Source: Diplodia intermedia
Lineage: Eukaryota > Ascomycota > Dothideomycetes > Botryosphaeriales > Botryosphaeriaceae
Length of the DNA: 64,000 bases
Assembly: GCA_021495925.1 (NCBI GenBank)
Contig: JAKEKT010000014.1
Coordinates: 186,001 to 250,000 of the forward strand
Direction of reading: 5' to 3'
Of this stretch, positions 1 to 12,295 are shown in pieces (the stretch's first letter is position 1; each line of letters begins with the position of its first letter). The notes beneath the pieces were generated by a model. The model saw nothing but the letters and a program-made list of their open reading frames with translations, had not been told where the DNA came from and ran no database searches. Position numbers and translations under genes: made by a program.

Positions 1-1169
1 ATGATGCTGAAGGTGGCGTTGAGGGCGTTGATGAGAGCGACCTGCGAGGAGCTGGTGAAGATCTTCTTGTAGACCTTGGTCGAGTAGGTGTTGAGCGTGC
101 CCTGGCCGGTGATCTGTTGGCCGGCGTTGATGACGAAGGCGAGCATCAGACGCTTGCGCACCGAAGGGTCCTTCCACAGTGCCGCGTATCCCGAAGAAAT
201 GGCTTCCTTCTCAAACTCGAGCGCCTCACGGATGACAAGCAGCTCGTCTTCGACGTCCTGCTCAGTGTCGCGGACGCGGAGGAGCGAAGCGCGCGCAGCC
301 TCAATGTTGTTGTTTTTCTGAATGTGCCAACGCGGTGTCTCGGGGATGAACCACAGCTGGGCGATGATGAGGACAGGCATCAAGAGCTGGAAGATGACGA
401 CCATGCGCCAGTCCCACTCGCCAAGACTGGCGATGTGCTTTTGGCAGGCGAAGTTGATCCAATACCTAAGAAATGTCAGAGCTGGCACTTGCGCGTCCGC
501 TGGATTGACTTACGCAATGAAGGAGCCAACACTGTAGAACATCTGCCAGAAAGACATGACCTTTCCACGAATCTCAGAAGGCGCGAGCTCTCCGATGTAG
601 ATAGGGCCAGCAGCTGTGGCAGGGGGTTAGCAACAAACAAAAGCGACACGTGATGGATGGATAGACTTACTCAACGCAAGGCCTTGGCCCAAACCAATGA
701 TGACACGACCTCCAATGAAGCAGCCGACATTGCCTCTCGGCGAGAAAGTCTGCATGAAGGTGGCAACGATGACGAGCAACGAGCCAGCCGCCATACCCGC
801 GCGACGACCAGCGAAATCGGCAAGCGGACCGCCCATGAAGAAACCTGCGACAACGGCACCGACAGTGTAGGCAGTGTTGATGGCACCCTGGGTTTGCGAG
901 TCCTGTTTCACGGAAACGTAAGCGGGTTGCAAGTGTTTCGGCCTGCTTGGCAAGGACGTACAGGGTTGCCGAAATAATTCATCCAGTTGTCGGAGCCGAG
1001 AACGGCGTTGTACACCGAGGCGTCGTAACCGTAGAGGACCATACATGATGCGGCGACGAGGGAGATGTACCTGTGTACAGGGGGGTGACTTTAGCTTTTG
1101 TTGGCTTTTTGGCGTTGCGGGTGGCGAGGCTTACCAGTTGTACGCCCTCTTGGCTGTCATGTAACCCAT
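1..1169 (-). CDS. MFS sugar transporter, 3' end cut by window edge
   Basis: Plasma-membrane sugar/H+ symporter of the major facilitator superfamily. Five exons on the minus strand read 1169-1135, 1070-962, 902-671, 613-514 and 465-1, with GT-AG introns and continuous phase; about 313 residues are present and the C-terminal half lies outside the window. Visible family marks are the GYDASV-type motif in helix 1, LADFAGRRAG in the helix 2-3 loop, IYIGELAPSEIRG after helix 4, PETPRW after helix 6, and QQITGQGTLNTYS in helix 7. The start MGYMTAKRAYNW was chosen because it is the only ATG feeding the first donor. Substrate is not determinable; the sequence fits the hexose/lactose permease-like fungal clade. 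Upstream lies a 1.8 kb gap that should hold its promoter. Confidence 0.9.
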
Positions 1170-2971
1170 GCTGGAGTGAGGGGGAGAGGAGCCGCCTCTC
1201 AACGTGCTGGTAAGAAGAAAAAAGGACGAGCAAGAAGAGCAGCAGCCGGGCTCAGCGACAGTGCAAACAGGCGGTCGAGGAAGGGGAAGGAGAAGAGCCC
1301 CGGGGAGGAAGAGGTTGAGTCGGGGATGCAGCGAAGCAAGAACAAGCATGCGCCGAGCGTTGTCATGCCCTTATAGTCGCTTGGGGGGTCGAGGCTATCA
1401 GCACCCTTGCGGCGTAGTGGCGGGCAAGGGCAGCCATGCAACGCCTCGACGCACCCATAAGGCCCCTAAAACCACCAATAGGCTCGCGTCGTGGCGTCCG
1501 GGGGCTCTGGGGTTGAGCACGGGCGGCGGCAGGCTGGAGGTTGTTTGGCTGCAATCCGGGGCCCCGGGACCCCATGTCGTCGGGGTGGATCTGCTGCGCT
1601 TCCTCCACATCGGTGGGCTCGGGTTAGCAGCATTGCAGGCTACGGAGCGGTGCGCGAGAGGCGTCTGGAGGAATCCAGGACGGGGCGCTAGGGCGTGGCT
1701 GCTGGGAGCACAATTCTCCACCAATAGCCTCTGCTCAGGCTAGGCATTTTTGCCGGCTGCCATACGCGTGTCATCGCTGCAACCGACCCCAGAGCCCGGC
1801 CCTCACCCTCGCCAATATCAGCAGAATGGGCCCCAGGCCCAAGCCTCGGCAGGTGCCGACTCTACCGTCCTGCCATGTCTAGAGCTTGACCCCGCAAAGC
1901 AGTCCAGTGAGGCACTTTTGCCAAAACATCGAGATGATGCCGTTTCTTCCATGGCCCGGACGAAGCCGCATGCTGCAGCCGCTGGACGGCTCCACACACA
2001 CCGACAAGCTTTTCAGAAAACAATAAAAAAACAATGGGCAGTGACGTGCGGGACCCTCTCTCGCGCTTCAAGCTTTCCCATTTCGCTCCGGGCTGCGCAG
2101 GCGAGGACCCGGCCGATGCGCCCTTATCAACGTCCATTGTCCATTGTCCATTGTTGCGACGAGGTGTTTATCGAGTACTATCTTGCAGCATCCAAAAGGG
2201 CAAGTGTCCTTCGTATGTCGCTTCTGACTACACAATCTCCGCGTGCGAGTGGCGGCATCCGGCGCGCTCCTCGCGTGTTGGTCCGTCTCGCTTCTCAAGG
2301 TGGAATGAGTTGCCACCACCGTGACTCGGACACGTCGAAACGAGCAGAGTCGCAAGGTCGAAACAAAGGTGCAGGTGAGGTGACGGCGCAACGGCTGCAT
2401 GGCGATCGAAGGGAAATAGAAGGTGATGGGCAGGGGCGAGTGCTGCGTTGAGGGGAGAAAGAGGAAAAGGCTGAGGAGAGTGCGGGAGCCGCGGGGACCC
2501 CGCCTCCCGATTGGCCCGCGTCCGCCCGCCCTGGCAAGAGCCCCACCCGCGCATCCGCTAATCTCATGGGGAAGTCGCATCTAAAACGCCCGTCTCATCG
2601 CAAACATTGCACCCTCTTTGTGCCTTGAGTCGCGTTTCGCCTTGTGCATGTCCGTATCCTTGCTCACATTGGTTTGGAGGAGGGCTTCGCTCTCCGAGCT
2701 ACATCTGTGATCCCCGCTCCAGCGAGCATCCCGCAGATCCGACCGTGGTATAATGAAGAGAGAAAGAAAGAAAGTGCAAATCCCACCATGGCACCCAAGC
2801 AAACAGCCTCCAAATCGCCCGCCTTGATGCAACCCGCCATAATGCTAACCCCATCCCATAAGTGTGCCCAGAGTTAGAGTCTATCCAACCGTCGCCAACC
2901 ACCGATTCGCCGTCTGTTCCCATCCAGTCATATCCGTTGCTCTTCGTCGCTGCATCGCTCATCGCCGTCTC
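1170..2971. other. Gene-free interval, promoter side of the sugar transporter
   Basis: No open frame here shows family resemblance or splice structure. It separates the start of the sugar transporter from the 3' end of the F-box-like gene, so it should contain that transporter's promoter and the F-box gene's 3' UTR. The only distinct structure seen is a short tandem repeat of the heptamer GTCCATT, three copies, at 2132-2152. Confidence 0.5.
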
Positions 2972-4191
2972 TCACTCAGCCTTCCTGTCGTCGAATCGCA
3001 CCAAGCTGACGACGTCGGCGTCGCCCATGTCCCGCAGCGGCCTCGTCTGCGCCAGCGACATGGCCTTGCTCATGACCTCGCCGATCCGGCATCCGGCCTG
3101 CGTCGCGAACGCTCGCTTGAGCTGCGAGATGAGCGACTTGCGCGGTGGCGTGCCATCCTCATTGAGCATCTGCGACGACTCGAGCCTGCTGTACTGACAT
3201 TCGAGGGCGCTGCAACACCGGATTAGCCTGGGCAATCTTCACGTGTTGCGGGAATACTTGCTGCTCCGCCCTCTCGTCGTGGCCTAGCGTGTCCCTGTCC
3301 CAGCGCGTCAGTCATCCACGTTTCCCTCCGGAAGGGGGGCATCCATCCTACATCACAAATTCCGGGCCAACCAGGAGGATGGTGTCCTCGAACACAAGGT
3401 GGATGTCACTGCGGGCTTCCGGGTCGTCACGGTGCGAGTCCCGGTGGATGAGACCACTGCCGCCCATCTGCGCCGCCCGGACGCTCTGCGCGAGCGTGAT
3501 GAAGATGGAGGCAAGTGCCTCAAGGGGCATGGACGTGATGAAGGCAACCTTGTCGTCGTACGTGGCTGCGTGTTCTCATTAGCTCACTGCCCGGAACATG
3601 GACCGACAAAGAGACCGGTAAACATACAGCGCTCTTGCACGCGGTAGAGGAGTAGGATCCCGGCCTTGAACATCCTGTACCAGACGTGGAGACAGCAGCA
3701 CACGGGCGCAAGCTTGAAGACGTCGCGACGTAGCGTGATCAGGGCGTTGGCGCGGCGCTGGACTTCGGCCAGTAAGCTGAACGAGAGGCCAGAAGCGCAT
3801 CCGACGTTGCGACCTGTCGCGGCATCTGTCAGCACGACTTCGATGTACCTTGGTGGGAGGACTCACAGGTTCCGCACTGCGGTGAGATGAGGTCTGGGAA
3901 GCAGGGGATGATGTGTAGCAGCTGGTTGATGGCGTAGCCTCTGCAGAGTGAGCGTTCGTACGTCTTGAGCATATGATGCAGCCGCCGGTCCACGAGCTGC
4001 AGGTTGCGTAGCATGGCGAAGTCGAACTCCCCGGCACCGGCAACGATGTCAAGGATGACTTCGCTCGGCAAGTCGTTCCAGAACAAGACCTGCTTGTTAT
4101 CGGCAGACTGCATCGCGGCGGCGGAGCTCCGGGTTGCCTGCAGTGTCGATACTGGTGCGGAAGCGGTGGGAGCTGTTGACGTTGCCGGCAT
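2972..4191 (-). CDS. F-box-like protein of unknown target
   Basis: Four exons (4191-3867, 3813-3628, 3565-3352, 3209-2972) join in phase to give 320 residues. After a Thr/Ala/Ser-rich N-terminus, residues of about 35-80 read FWNDLPSEVILDIV followed by LRNLQLVDRRLHHMLKTYER, the pattern of an F-box (LPxEl...il..l.....l..l..v.r.w). Such proteins usually bring substrates to SCF ubiquitin ligases. The rest matches no family I recognise; it is helical and contains a Cys-rich stretch (CCCLHVWYR). The start is the ATG giving MPATSTAP; an upstream in-frame TTG is not a eukaryotic start. Splicing is supported by good donors (GTGAGT, GTATGT, GTAGGA) and by clean continuation of sequence character. The last intron (3351-3210, 142 bp) is the least certain; without it the protein stops at 3348. 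Confidence 0.65.
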
Positions 4192-5467
4192 TGCCTTTCT
4201 GGTGGGCAAGGTGGATGGCTGCAGCGAAAGGATATGGTTGAAGGGAAGAAGAAGAAAAAATCAATTGCCGATGATATAGATGGTGGCGGTTGAGCTCTTC
4301 CAGATACCTTGATGGACGGCGGACCATCGTGACTAATCGGGGTAGCTGGTCAGAGGTGGTTCGCGGACACCAAAGTGGCCAGAGTCGCGCCGTCTTTGTT
4401 CTCAAGGTGCCCGGGGGCCTGAAGCATGACTCCCCCCAACAATGGAAGTCGCCAGGGTAGCCGACGACGCATGTCAGGCGTCAGGCGCATTCGTGCGTGC
4501 CTGAGGCAGCAATCACGAACACCTCACCCTGGAACCGTGGATCGCCTCTCCCAACTCATCAACGCTGAGGATCCATCCCATGTCCGCCAACACGGTGCGA
4601 AAATCAATGAAACACTCGGAGTAATCAATAGGCCGGCTGTTGTTTGCCTGGTATTTGTTGGACATTCGCATTTTGTGCTCAGCTTGACCATTCTCGACAA
4701 GAAATAACAGAAGACACGTACCATCGCTCACAGCAAGGTCGGGGCGGATAACGACAGAGAAAAGCCCCGAACTCACTTTTCGGTCTCGCTCTTCGGAATG
4801 CACGGGTGGCGACCGTCTAGGGTCCGCGGAAAGTTAGGAGTCAGCAATGCGCCTCATCAGCGACCGATACCATCAGCACCGTCGAGGAGGTGAGAACTAA
4901 GCTCTCCGTAAGCTTCCCGGGGCCGAGAGACCCTGCTGGCTAGGGCTGTCGGCGTCGACGAGGTGCCGATGGTCACGGCAGATGCAGCGTCCAGACCGCG
5001 CTCCAAGTCTGTTACATCAGAGCTTGGCATCGAGAATTCGGGTGGGCCCAGATCTCATCTTCACGTCTTCCCTCTTGGGGCTGTCCGCCAGGCGATCCGG
5101 GCGCCATCCGCCTGCGCTAAGGTAAGTAAGCCGCCGGCTCGCACATGGTCCAGCACGCCCGAGCCGTACCGGTAACGTCAACGTCATAGACTTCCACACC
5201 ACGCTTTTCGTCCGAAACGCAGTCTATCGAAGTCGCCAGCTATGCCGTTTCTGGTCGGAGGTCAACATTGTCTCCGACTTCCGTCGGGCCCTTCAACGCT
5301 CGAGAGATCATCCGCAGGGCTGGCTATGACGATGATTGAAAGCATGGCGGTATCTGGATTTGTAACAGCTTGCACCTGTTCATATATCGCTGTCCTCCGC
5401 TGTCTGCTTTGGTTTTTTCTAGTCGTGAAGCAAATACTTTTCGTCTTTCTTCCCATCCTCAAGCACC
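4192..5467. other. Gene-free interval between divergent genes
   Basis: Shared upstream region of the F-box-like gene (minus) and the drug antiporter (plus). A minus-strand open stretch at about 4516-4800 has moderate coding character and donor-like sites (GTGAGTTC, GTACGTGT), but I could not assemble a complete gene with an ATG and a stop. Nothing else is supported. Confidence 0.4.
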
Positions 5468-7299
5468 ATGAGGGAACTCATCCAAGAGTCCATTTTTGGT
5501 CAAACCGTGCGCTTTGTTACCCGACAAAAATTCCTACAATATCCCGAGGAGCGAGACCCTTCACTATGGAAGCGATACATCGATCACGAGAAGTCGGGGG
5601 GACGGGCGCTTCGTGACGCTTCCTTGCCTAGCCGGGGGACAACTGATGAGGAGTCGGATGCCGAAACCAAGCGAAGCGTTGATGTCGAAAAAGAAGGCAA
5701 TGAGTCGGATACAACATCGCCAGACAGGGGAAACCAAGTCGATGCCAACGCGGATGCAGAAAATGGAAAAGACATGCTACTCATCACTTGGTACGGGCCA
5801 GATGACCCAGCAGTAAGGCACACTTCTCCAGACATGCTGCTTCGGTGACTGATTTTTCTGCAGAACCCGCAAAACTGGTCCGTAGGCAAGAAGTTCTTCG
5901 TGACCTTTGAAATCTGTCTCTTGACCTTCAGTATCTACATCGGCTCCGCCATCTACACTCCCGGCATCATGGATGTCATGCAAAAGTTTGGCGTCTCCCA
6001 GGTTGCTGCAACCTTGGGACTGTGTCTTTTCGTCGCTGGTTATGGACTTGGACCGGTATGGTGCCTGCTCCTGTACTTGCGACCATGCAGCATTGCTAAC
6101 GACTTGGCCTTGATCAGATGCTCTGGTCGCCCATGTCAGAGATCCCATACATCGGTCGCAATCCCGTGTACTTCCTGACACTTGTCGTTTTCGTCGTCTT
6201 CCAAGTCCCTACCGCCCTATCTGTCAATTTCGGCATGCTCCTCGCCTTCCGTTTCCTGACCGGGTTCTTCGGCTCTCCAGTCCTGGCCACCGGTGGTGCC
6301 AGTGTCGGTGACATGTATGCACCGCGCAAGCGCGCTTACGGAATGGCGGTCTGGGGCATCGCAGCTGTCTGCGGTCCGACAATGGGACCTCTAGTCGGCG
6401 GTTTCGCTGCCCAGGCTGAGGGTTGGACGTGGACGATCTGGGAGCTGATGTGGCTCTCCGGGTTCTGCCTCGCTTTCATCTTCTTCTTTCTGCCTGAAAC
6501 CAGCTCGCAGAACATCCTGTACCGCCGCACCCGCCGCCTCCGCAAGCTGACCGGCAACCCCAACCTGAAATGCCAGCCGGAGATCATGGCCGAGCACATG
6601 ACGGGCAAAGAAATCCTGCTGATGACGATGGTCCGGCCCTTCACGCTCAACTTCACGGAGCCGATGGTGTTCCTTCTCAATCTCTACATCGCCCTCATCT
6701 ACGGCCTGCTCTACATCTGGTTCGAGTCCTTCGTCATCGTCTTCGTCGAGATCCACGGCTTCGACCTCGGCCAGCAAGGGCTCGCTTACCTCGGCATCTT
6801 CGTCGGCGCCCTCGTCACCATCCCGCCCTTCTTCACCTACCTCTACTTCGTCCAGGAAAAGCAGTTCAACGACCGCGGCGAGATCCAACCGGAGAAGCGC
6901 CTGCCGCCCGCCTTCGTCGGCGCCTTCTGCGTGCCCATTTGCCTGTTCTGGTTCGGCTGGAGCGCGCGGGCCGACGTGCACTGGATCATGCCCATCATCG
7001 GCAGTGGGTTTTTCAGCATTGCCGCAACGCTGCTGTTCAACTCGGTCCTCAACTACCTCGCCGACGCCTACCCGGACCATGTCGCCAGCGTGCTCGCCGG
7101 TAACGACGTCATGCGCTCCGCCTTTGGCGCCGGGTTCCCGCTGTTCGCGAACGCCATGTACAAGGATCTGGGCGTCGCGTGGGCGAGCAGCACGTTGGCG
7201 TTTTTAGGAATTGCGTTCATTCCGATTCCGTTTGTGCTGTATATTTATGGTGAGAGACTGAGGAAGAACTTTAGCAGACATGCAAGGAAGGATATTTAA
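5468..7299 (+). CDS. MFS drug:H+ antiporter, Flr1/Mdr1-type (DHA1)
   Basis: Three exons, 5468-5812, 5864-6055 and 6118-7299, give 572 residues, close to yeast Flr1 and Candida Mdr1. The first about 115 residues are a charged cytosolic tail rich in Ser, Asp and Glu, ending DDPANPQNWS, the usual entry to helix 1 of DHA1 carriers. GPMLWSPMSEIPYIGRNPVY is the hallmark of this branch, and GGASVGDMYAPRKRAYGMAV follows at the helix 4-5 region. About twelve hydrophobic segments are visible. Members export azoles, benomyl and other hydrophobic toxins from the cell using the proton gradient; the actual substrate here is unknown. The start ATG has a CACC context. Confidence 0.93.
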
Positions 7300-7696
7300 G
7301 CGAGGGATGACTTTGTCATGGTTTACGACATGGTACGTAGCGAGGCGTTTGGTTCTGTAATTTTACCGTGAAAGCTACGGCGCTGTTGAGAAAAAGGCAT
7401 GCCTCGAGTTCAATTGATTAGGTCTGTTAATACACCCTTTCGCTTGCACATATGCTTTCGATCATGAAAAGCTCTTAAAGTGACTTCCAGCAAAGAACAG
7501 CTCCAAACTTGCCTATTTAGGTAACATGTAGCTGCGCACGTGATAACGCGTCGAGACTTGTGACGCGGTGCGCGAAGCTCAGCTGCGTCTTTTCGCGCAC
7601 CGCGACCGTCTCCGCATCGACACTCAACAACACCAATTCTTCACGCAACACCATTGTCCTGGCGTGGGAACGCGAAAACCAGAGGGAGAAGCGACC

Positions 7697-9195
7697 ATGA
7701 GCAAACCCATCGAACAAGCGCTCGTCGGCCTCGTGCCTGCGCACAACGGGCCCCTCCCGCCCGAGCTCCTCAACACCGCCGTCTCGCTGCTCGCACAGTC
7801 GCGCAACAAGGCGAGCAGCCTGAGACCCGAGGAGGAGATCGCCCGCACATACGTATGCGCCCATCTGGCGTGCGAGAGGTGAGAAGACCCGAACGCATCA
7901 TCATCATGGTCGCACCCCCACTTCATCGTTTCCTCGTCGCCATGGCACCGATTCCCTTCCACGAAGCTCCGCTTCGACTTCTCGTAGCTGACACCAACTC
8001 GCACGACAGACTGAAACAACGCCTCAACCTTCCCCCGATCGCTCCACGCCCGCCCATCCCTCCCCGCAGCTACAAGAAAGTCTACGCCTATTTCGACAGC
8101 GCCCTCACCACCACCACCACCACGACCCCATCCTCCTCCTTCTCCGGCGCCCCGGGCCCCCAACCCCAAACCCCCAGCAGACGCGCCACCCGTGCCGCTG
8201 CGACCACCACCACGCCAACGAGCAAGCGCACAGCCGCCCCCACAACCGCGACAACACCGTCCCGGACACCAACGGCCAAAACAGCAGCAACGCCGCGCGG
8301 AGGCGCACGCACACCCACCGCGACAACCGCATCCGGGAAAAGAAAACGAGGCACCACCACCACCACCACCACTCCCAGTGCCGCTCGCAACGGTGACAAC
8401 GACGACGACGGCATAGTCCCATCGTACGTGACTCCGCTCATCCGCGCGCTTTGCCGGGCGCTCGGCGCGCCGGGTGCGGCGGTGCCGCACGTATACGCGG
8501 GCGTGCGGTCGATACTGAGGGAAGGGGCCGCGGCTGGGTCGGATAACAAGAACACCACGCCGTCTCGGTCTTCGGCGCGGAACAAGCGTCGCAGTAGCGG
8601 TGGTGCGACGGCGGCGGCGACGACGACGATGGAGAAGGTGGAAGAGAGGGATATACCGCCGCTCATCGCCGTATTGCTGATGTACACGATGATCAAGCTG
8701 GGCGGGCGGCCGACGAGCGCGGCGGAGCTGCGGGAGAGGAGGGAGAGGGCGGTGGAGGTGGTGTGGGGGGAGTGCGAGGCGTGTGAGGGGTGGTGGGGGA
8801 CGGAGGAGGAGCTGGTGAGGAAGGTGGAGAAGCTATTGGTGGAGGCGAAGGAGAGGGGGTGGTTGGACATGGAGTGGTTTGGGAACGTGGTGCAGGGGGA
8901 TGCGGATGTAGAGATGGGGGATGAGGACGGGGACGAGGAGGGAGATACGGAGGAGGATGAGGGTGGGGCGGGGGTGCCGCCGACGCCGTATACGCCGTTG
9001 AAGAAGAGAAAGACGAAGACGGTGGATGTGCAGGCTGGAGTGTCGCAGGGTGGGCTGGGCACGATGATGCAGGACAAGGTGGATTATTTGAGCGAGGCGA
9101 GGAGAGCGGGGTTTGTGAAGTGGAAGGCGGGGATCATGAAGAGGGTGGAGCGGATTGAGAGGGAGGACGGGCAGGCCATGGATGTCTCCGCGTGA
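7697..9195 (+). CDS. ORC6: Origin recognition complex subunit 6 (Orc6)
   Basis: Two exons, 7697-7878 and 8010-9195, give 455 residues. The N-terminal TFIIB-like fold is recognised from EQALVGLVP...LPPELLNTAVSLLAQSR and from LKQRLNLPPIAPRPPIPPR followed by SYKKVYAYFDSAL at the junction of exons 1 and 2. A long Thr/Pro/Ala-rich linker (about residues 90-190, ACC-repeat DNA) precedes a second helical block, IVPSYVTPLIRALCRALG. The C-terminal part holds an acidic run and then PPTPYTPLKKRKTK near residue 385, a consensus for cyclin-dependent kinase next to a basic nuclear-localisation-like cluster. Orc6 is part of ORC, which loads MCM helicase in G1. The in-frame region upstream of this ATG lacks homology, so the intron is needed to reach the conserved start MSKPIEQAL. 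Confidence 0.9.
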
Positions 9196-9596
9196 GAGTC
9201 GTGGATTACATCTCGCGCTCAGATGGGAGTGGAATGACGGATGGAAATGAGACAGAAAATACCCGAATGCACGTTTCGCTTAGCGATGGAAGATGCTTAA
9301 CGTTCTACTTGCGGTAGGTCGATCGACTAAGACCGTGTTCGGAAGCGTCTGACATGTACGTAGTGCTTATCTTACTCCAAGATGGGCCGCTACACCCCAC
9401 CTTCCACGTGAGACCGGCCGCGTACTTATAAGAAGATGATCTGCTGCTTCCACCCCGCTTTTCCTTTTCACGTCGGAAGTTCTTTTCCTGCCAGAAAACA
9501 CCTTCCCCACGCAACGAAGGCAGGAGACTCGAAGAAAGAGCTTGGGATTTTACTCTGCACGAAAGCATTGGGCGCCTTTCGAATCGCGTGAACAAG

Positions 9597-11072
9597 ATGT
9601 CGACATCAACCACAGCATCGCACGGGGAAGGATACGATCCAGCCTGGCTAGAGGTTCGTATGACACATGGCCCCCCTCTCCGAAGCGACCAGTGGATAAT
9701 GAGCATAACCGTGTCAATGTGTCGCTGACTTGCGACAACACAAACAAAAGCTCGAGGCCGCAATGGGCGGCCGCAAGCACCTGTCGGGCAGCTTCGCGGA
9801 GAAACGCGTCCAGTTCAACGGCCATTCCGATGCCATGCAGGCGCTGTGGCCGCGGCCGCTCGTGGATGGATCAGGCAGGGCCGTCGATGTGGAGGTCGAG
9901 GGTACGTGATTATGGGAAACTACTTACTTACTCCCTCCTCCTTCCCGTGTTTTCCCCCCACCCTTTCCCTTTGAATCCAAAAAAGAAGCTTTCACAAACC
10001 CCATCATCCATCGCTTCACCATCGCAATCACCACAATAACGCGTTATATAACCCACCCAGACCTCACCATCCCCGCCCCGTCGTCGTCGTCGTCGGCGGC
10101 ATCGTCAGACTCCAACTCGCCCAACAACATCCCTCTCCGCATCTACAAGCCCCGCAACATCGACAAAGCTGAAGCGAATTCGTCATCGTCATCCCCACTA
10201 CCGATCATCGTCTGGTACCACGGCGGCGGCTGGATGGCCGGCACGCTCGACTCGGAGCACGCGCAGTGCCGGCTCGTCGCCGCGGGCGTCCCCGCCGTCG
10301 TCGTCGGCGTCGGCTACGGGCCGCTGCCGGAGAACAGCACGGGCGGGATGCTGGCGGATTGCTTGGCGGGGTTCGAGTGGGCGTGGGGGAACGCGGCGTC
10401 TCTCGGCGGCGGTGGTGGTGGGGATGATGATGCTGCGAAGGGCAAGGGAAAAGGAAAGGTGCTGGTTCTGGGCGGCTCGGCGGGAGGGGCGTTGGCGTGT
10501 GGGGTCGTGCGGCAGTTGGCGTTGAAGGGGGAGGAGGCGAGGTGCGGGGGCGCGGTGGGCGTGTTCCCGGTGACGGTGAGGCCGGAGAGGCTGCCGGAGA
10601 GGTGGGCGGCGTTGCACACGAGTTACGGCGAGTTGTGGGATGAGGCGCCGGTCGTGAGGGGGCCGGATCAGAGGGAGGTGCTTGGTGGGTTTTTTTCCTT
10701 TTTCTTCGTCTTTCCTCCCCCCACCTCCCTTTTTATCGGGTTTGAGCGCTTTTTGCTAAGCTCTGTGAAGATCTTGCGGCCGAGCGGAGCCCGGAGGATC
10801 CGCTGCTCGCTGTCAAGTTCATGTACGAGGAGGAGACGCTCCGGAAGTTTCCTCGTACCTACATCGCGACGGCCGGGAAGGATCTCATGCGGGATGATGG
10901 TGTGGTGTTGGAGGCAGCGCTGAGGGATGCTGGTGTGCAAGTGAAGAGAGCGCATTATGAGGGGCTACCGCATTACTTTTGGTTCTTCCCGCAGCTGGGG
11001 GGGAAAACGATGGGCTTTGTGGAGGATCTGGTGAAGGGCGTGAGGTGGGTGCTTGCGGAGGGCGATTCTTGA
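9597..11072 (+). CDS. Alpha/beta hydrolase (HSL-type esterase/lipase)
   Basis: Four exons (9597-9653, 9751-9901, 10061-10684, 10771-11072) give 377 residues. The hormone-sensitive-lipase-like family is shown by the oxyanion-hole motif WYHGGGWMAGTLDSEHAQCR, the nucleophile elbow LGGSAGGALACG with catalytic Ser, the acid region TYIATAGKDLMRDDG, and the His region YEGLPHYFW. The N-terminus MSTSTTASHGEGYDPAWLE and the following LEAAMGG segment resemble fungal members. Likely hydrolyses a small ester, or a secondary-metabolite-type ester, in the cytosol; no signal peptide is seen. Ser/Asn-rich low-complexity sequence (TCG repeats near 10080) lies before the HGGG strand. The second intron (9902-10060) is longer than usual and its acceptor is the least certain. 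Confidence 0.85.
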
Positions 11073-11189
11073 TATTAGGTATGCTGGAGATATCACACAC
11101 TGGTGGCATTTTCAATGCGTAGTGCGGTCCTGCACAGTTGATGTGCGCTCAATTTCCAAAGATGAAACTACATTCGGACATCTATAGCT

Positions 11190-12164
11190 GATTCGACATA
11201 TTGAGACCAACCGACCAAGTGAATATAAAAACGCCTCAGACTCCCCTCGAAACACCCCTGCGTCCCCTTGCACCGCTTCTGCTTCCTCTCGAGCTACCGC
11301 CGTGCCCTCTCGAGCCGCCTCCACCCCCTTTTGGGCAGCGTCTGTCTCCGCCCAAGCACGGACTCGGTCCACCTTTGCTCCGGCTCGAGTTGCTTCCATC
11401 CTTCTTTGGCACTGAGCTTCTTTTGGACTTCTCCCAGTCAATCACTGAAGTCCAGCGACCCTCTTTTGCCTCTTCTTCAAATTCCACTCCGAGAGCCTGT
11501 CGCACGCCATCAATATTGCCGGGATTACTCTTGAACGTGTCAAGAATAATGGACAAGAACTTGTCCTGTGTGTCGCTCACCAGCTTCTCCGAATCACCAT
11601 CCTCAAGCATCTGGGACGACGGGAGCTCGCTTCCTTTCTTCGTAGTCCAATGGACTCGGGTGCACAAAGCATCGAAAAACAATTCGCCACAGAAAACCCG
11701 TATAAAGGACTCCTGCGAGACGGAGAGGACGAGCAGCATCCAGGGAGCTCTGATCAAGATGCGAAAGGTAATTGATCGACGAAGAGGTGCACACAGGGAA
11801 CGTACCTGAGGATGGACATGAAGCAGCAATAAGCTAAGCCCCCGCTGTGAGTCAGCAAAAGAGGATCGACTAGTCCCGGCTGCGGGCATCCGTGGCATCA
11901 GCTTCCCGAATATCAGTGACCTACATAAGTGGCTTCGGACATGTTCGCCAACTTAAGTACCGAGACCCAAGGACATAGCTTAAGAGTGACCGAACAAAGC
12001 TTCCCGCCCACACGCTTGAATTTACGACACTCTGAACGGGTGATCTGAGTCACCGCGGCAACGCTCGGTTTTGTGCACTGGAAACAAAACTGTAAAAGGA
12101 CCTCACGTTTGGAAAGGCTCAGAAACTTGGACAATATCTGCAAAAGCTTCTGATTGTCAGGCAA
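11190..12164 (-). pseudogene. Possible decayed or mis-spliced gene of unknown family
   Basis: Coding-like character is spread over several minus-strand frames. At 12164-11930 a frame reads DNQKLLQILSKFLSLSKREV. At about 11700-11420 another reads CGELFFDALCTRVHWTTKKG then SEKLVSDTQDKFLSIILDTF. From about 11430 to 11200 a third, shifted by one base relative to the second, reads as a charged coiled-coil-like run (KVDRVRAWAETDAAQKGVEA). Splice-like sites exist (GTAGGTCA/TCACAG and GTACGTTCC/GATCAG), but using them leads to a stop near 11603. Either I have missed an intron, or this is a broken gene with at least one frameshift near 11430. No family was recognised. The proline-rich frame on the opposite strand is a shadow. 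Confidence 0.3.
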
Positions 12165-12295
12165 TAACTAATAAAACTTCCCTGCATGTACACTGTCTGT
12201 TGCCCTTCATGATCGTCTCAAGGAGAGCAAGGAAGAAGTAGGAAAAGGAAAAAGAAAAAGAAAGCGCCAATCCTACTCTGCGAGTTGGTCGCGTT

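Noticed and set aside
11201..11809. Pro/Leu-rich plus-strand ORF
   Set aside because: Periodic CCTC-type repeats give the composition; the opposite strand has better coding character.
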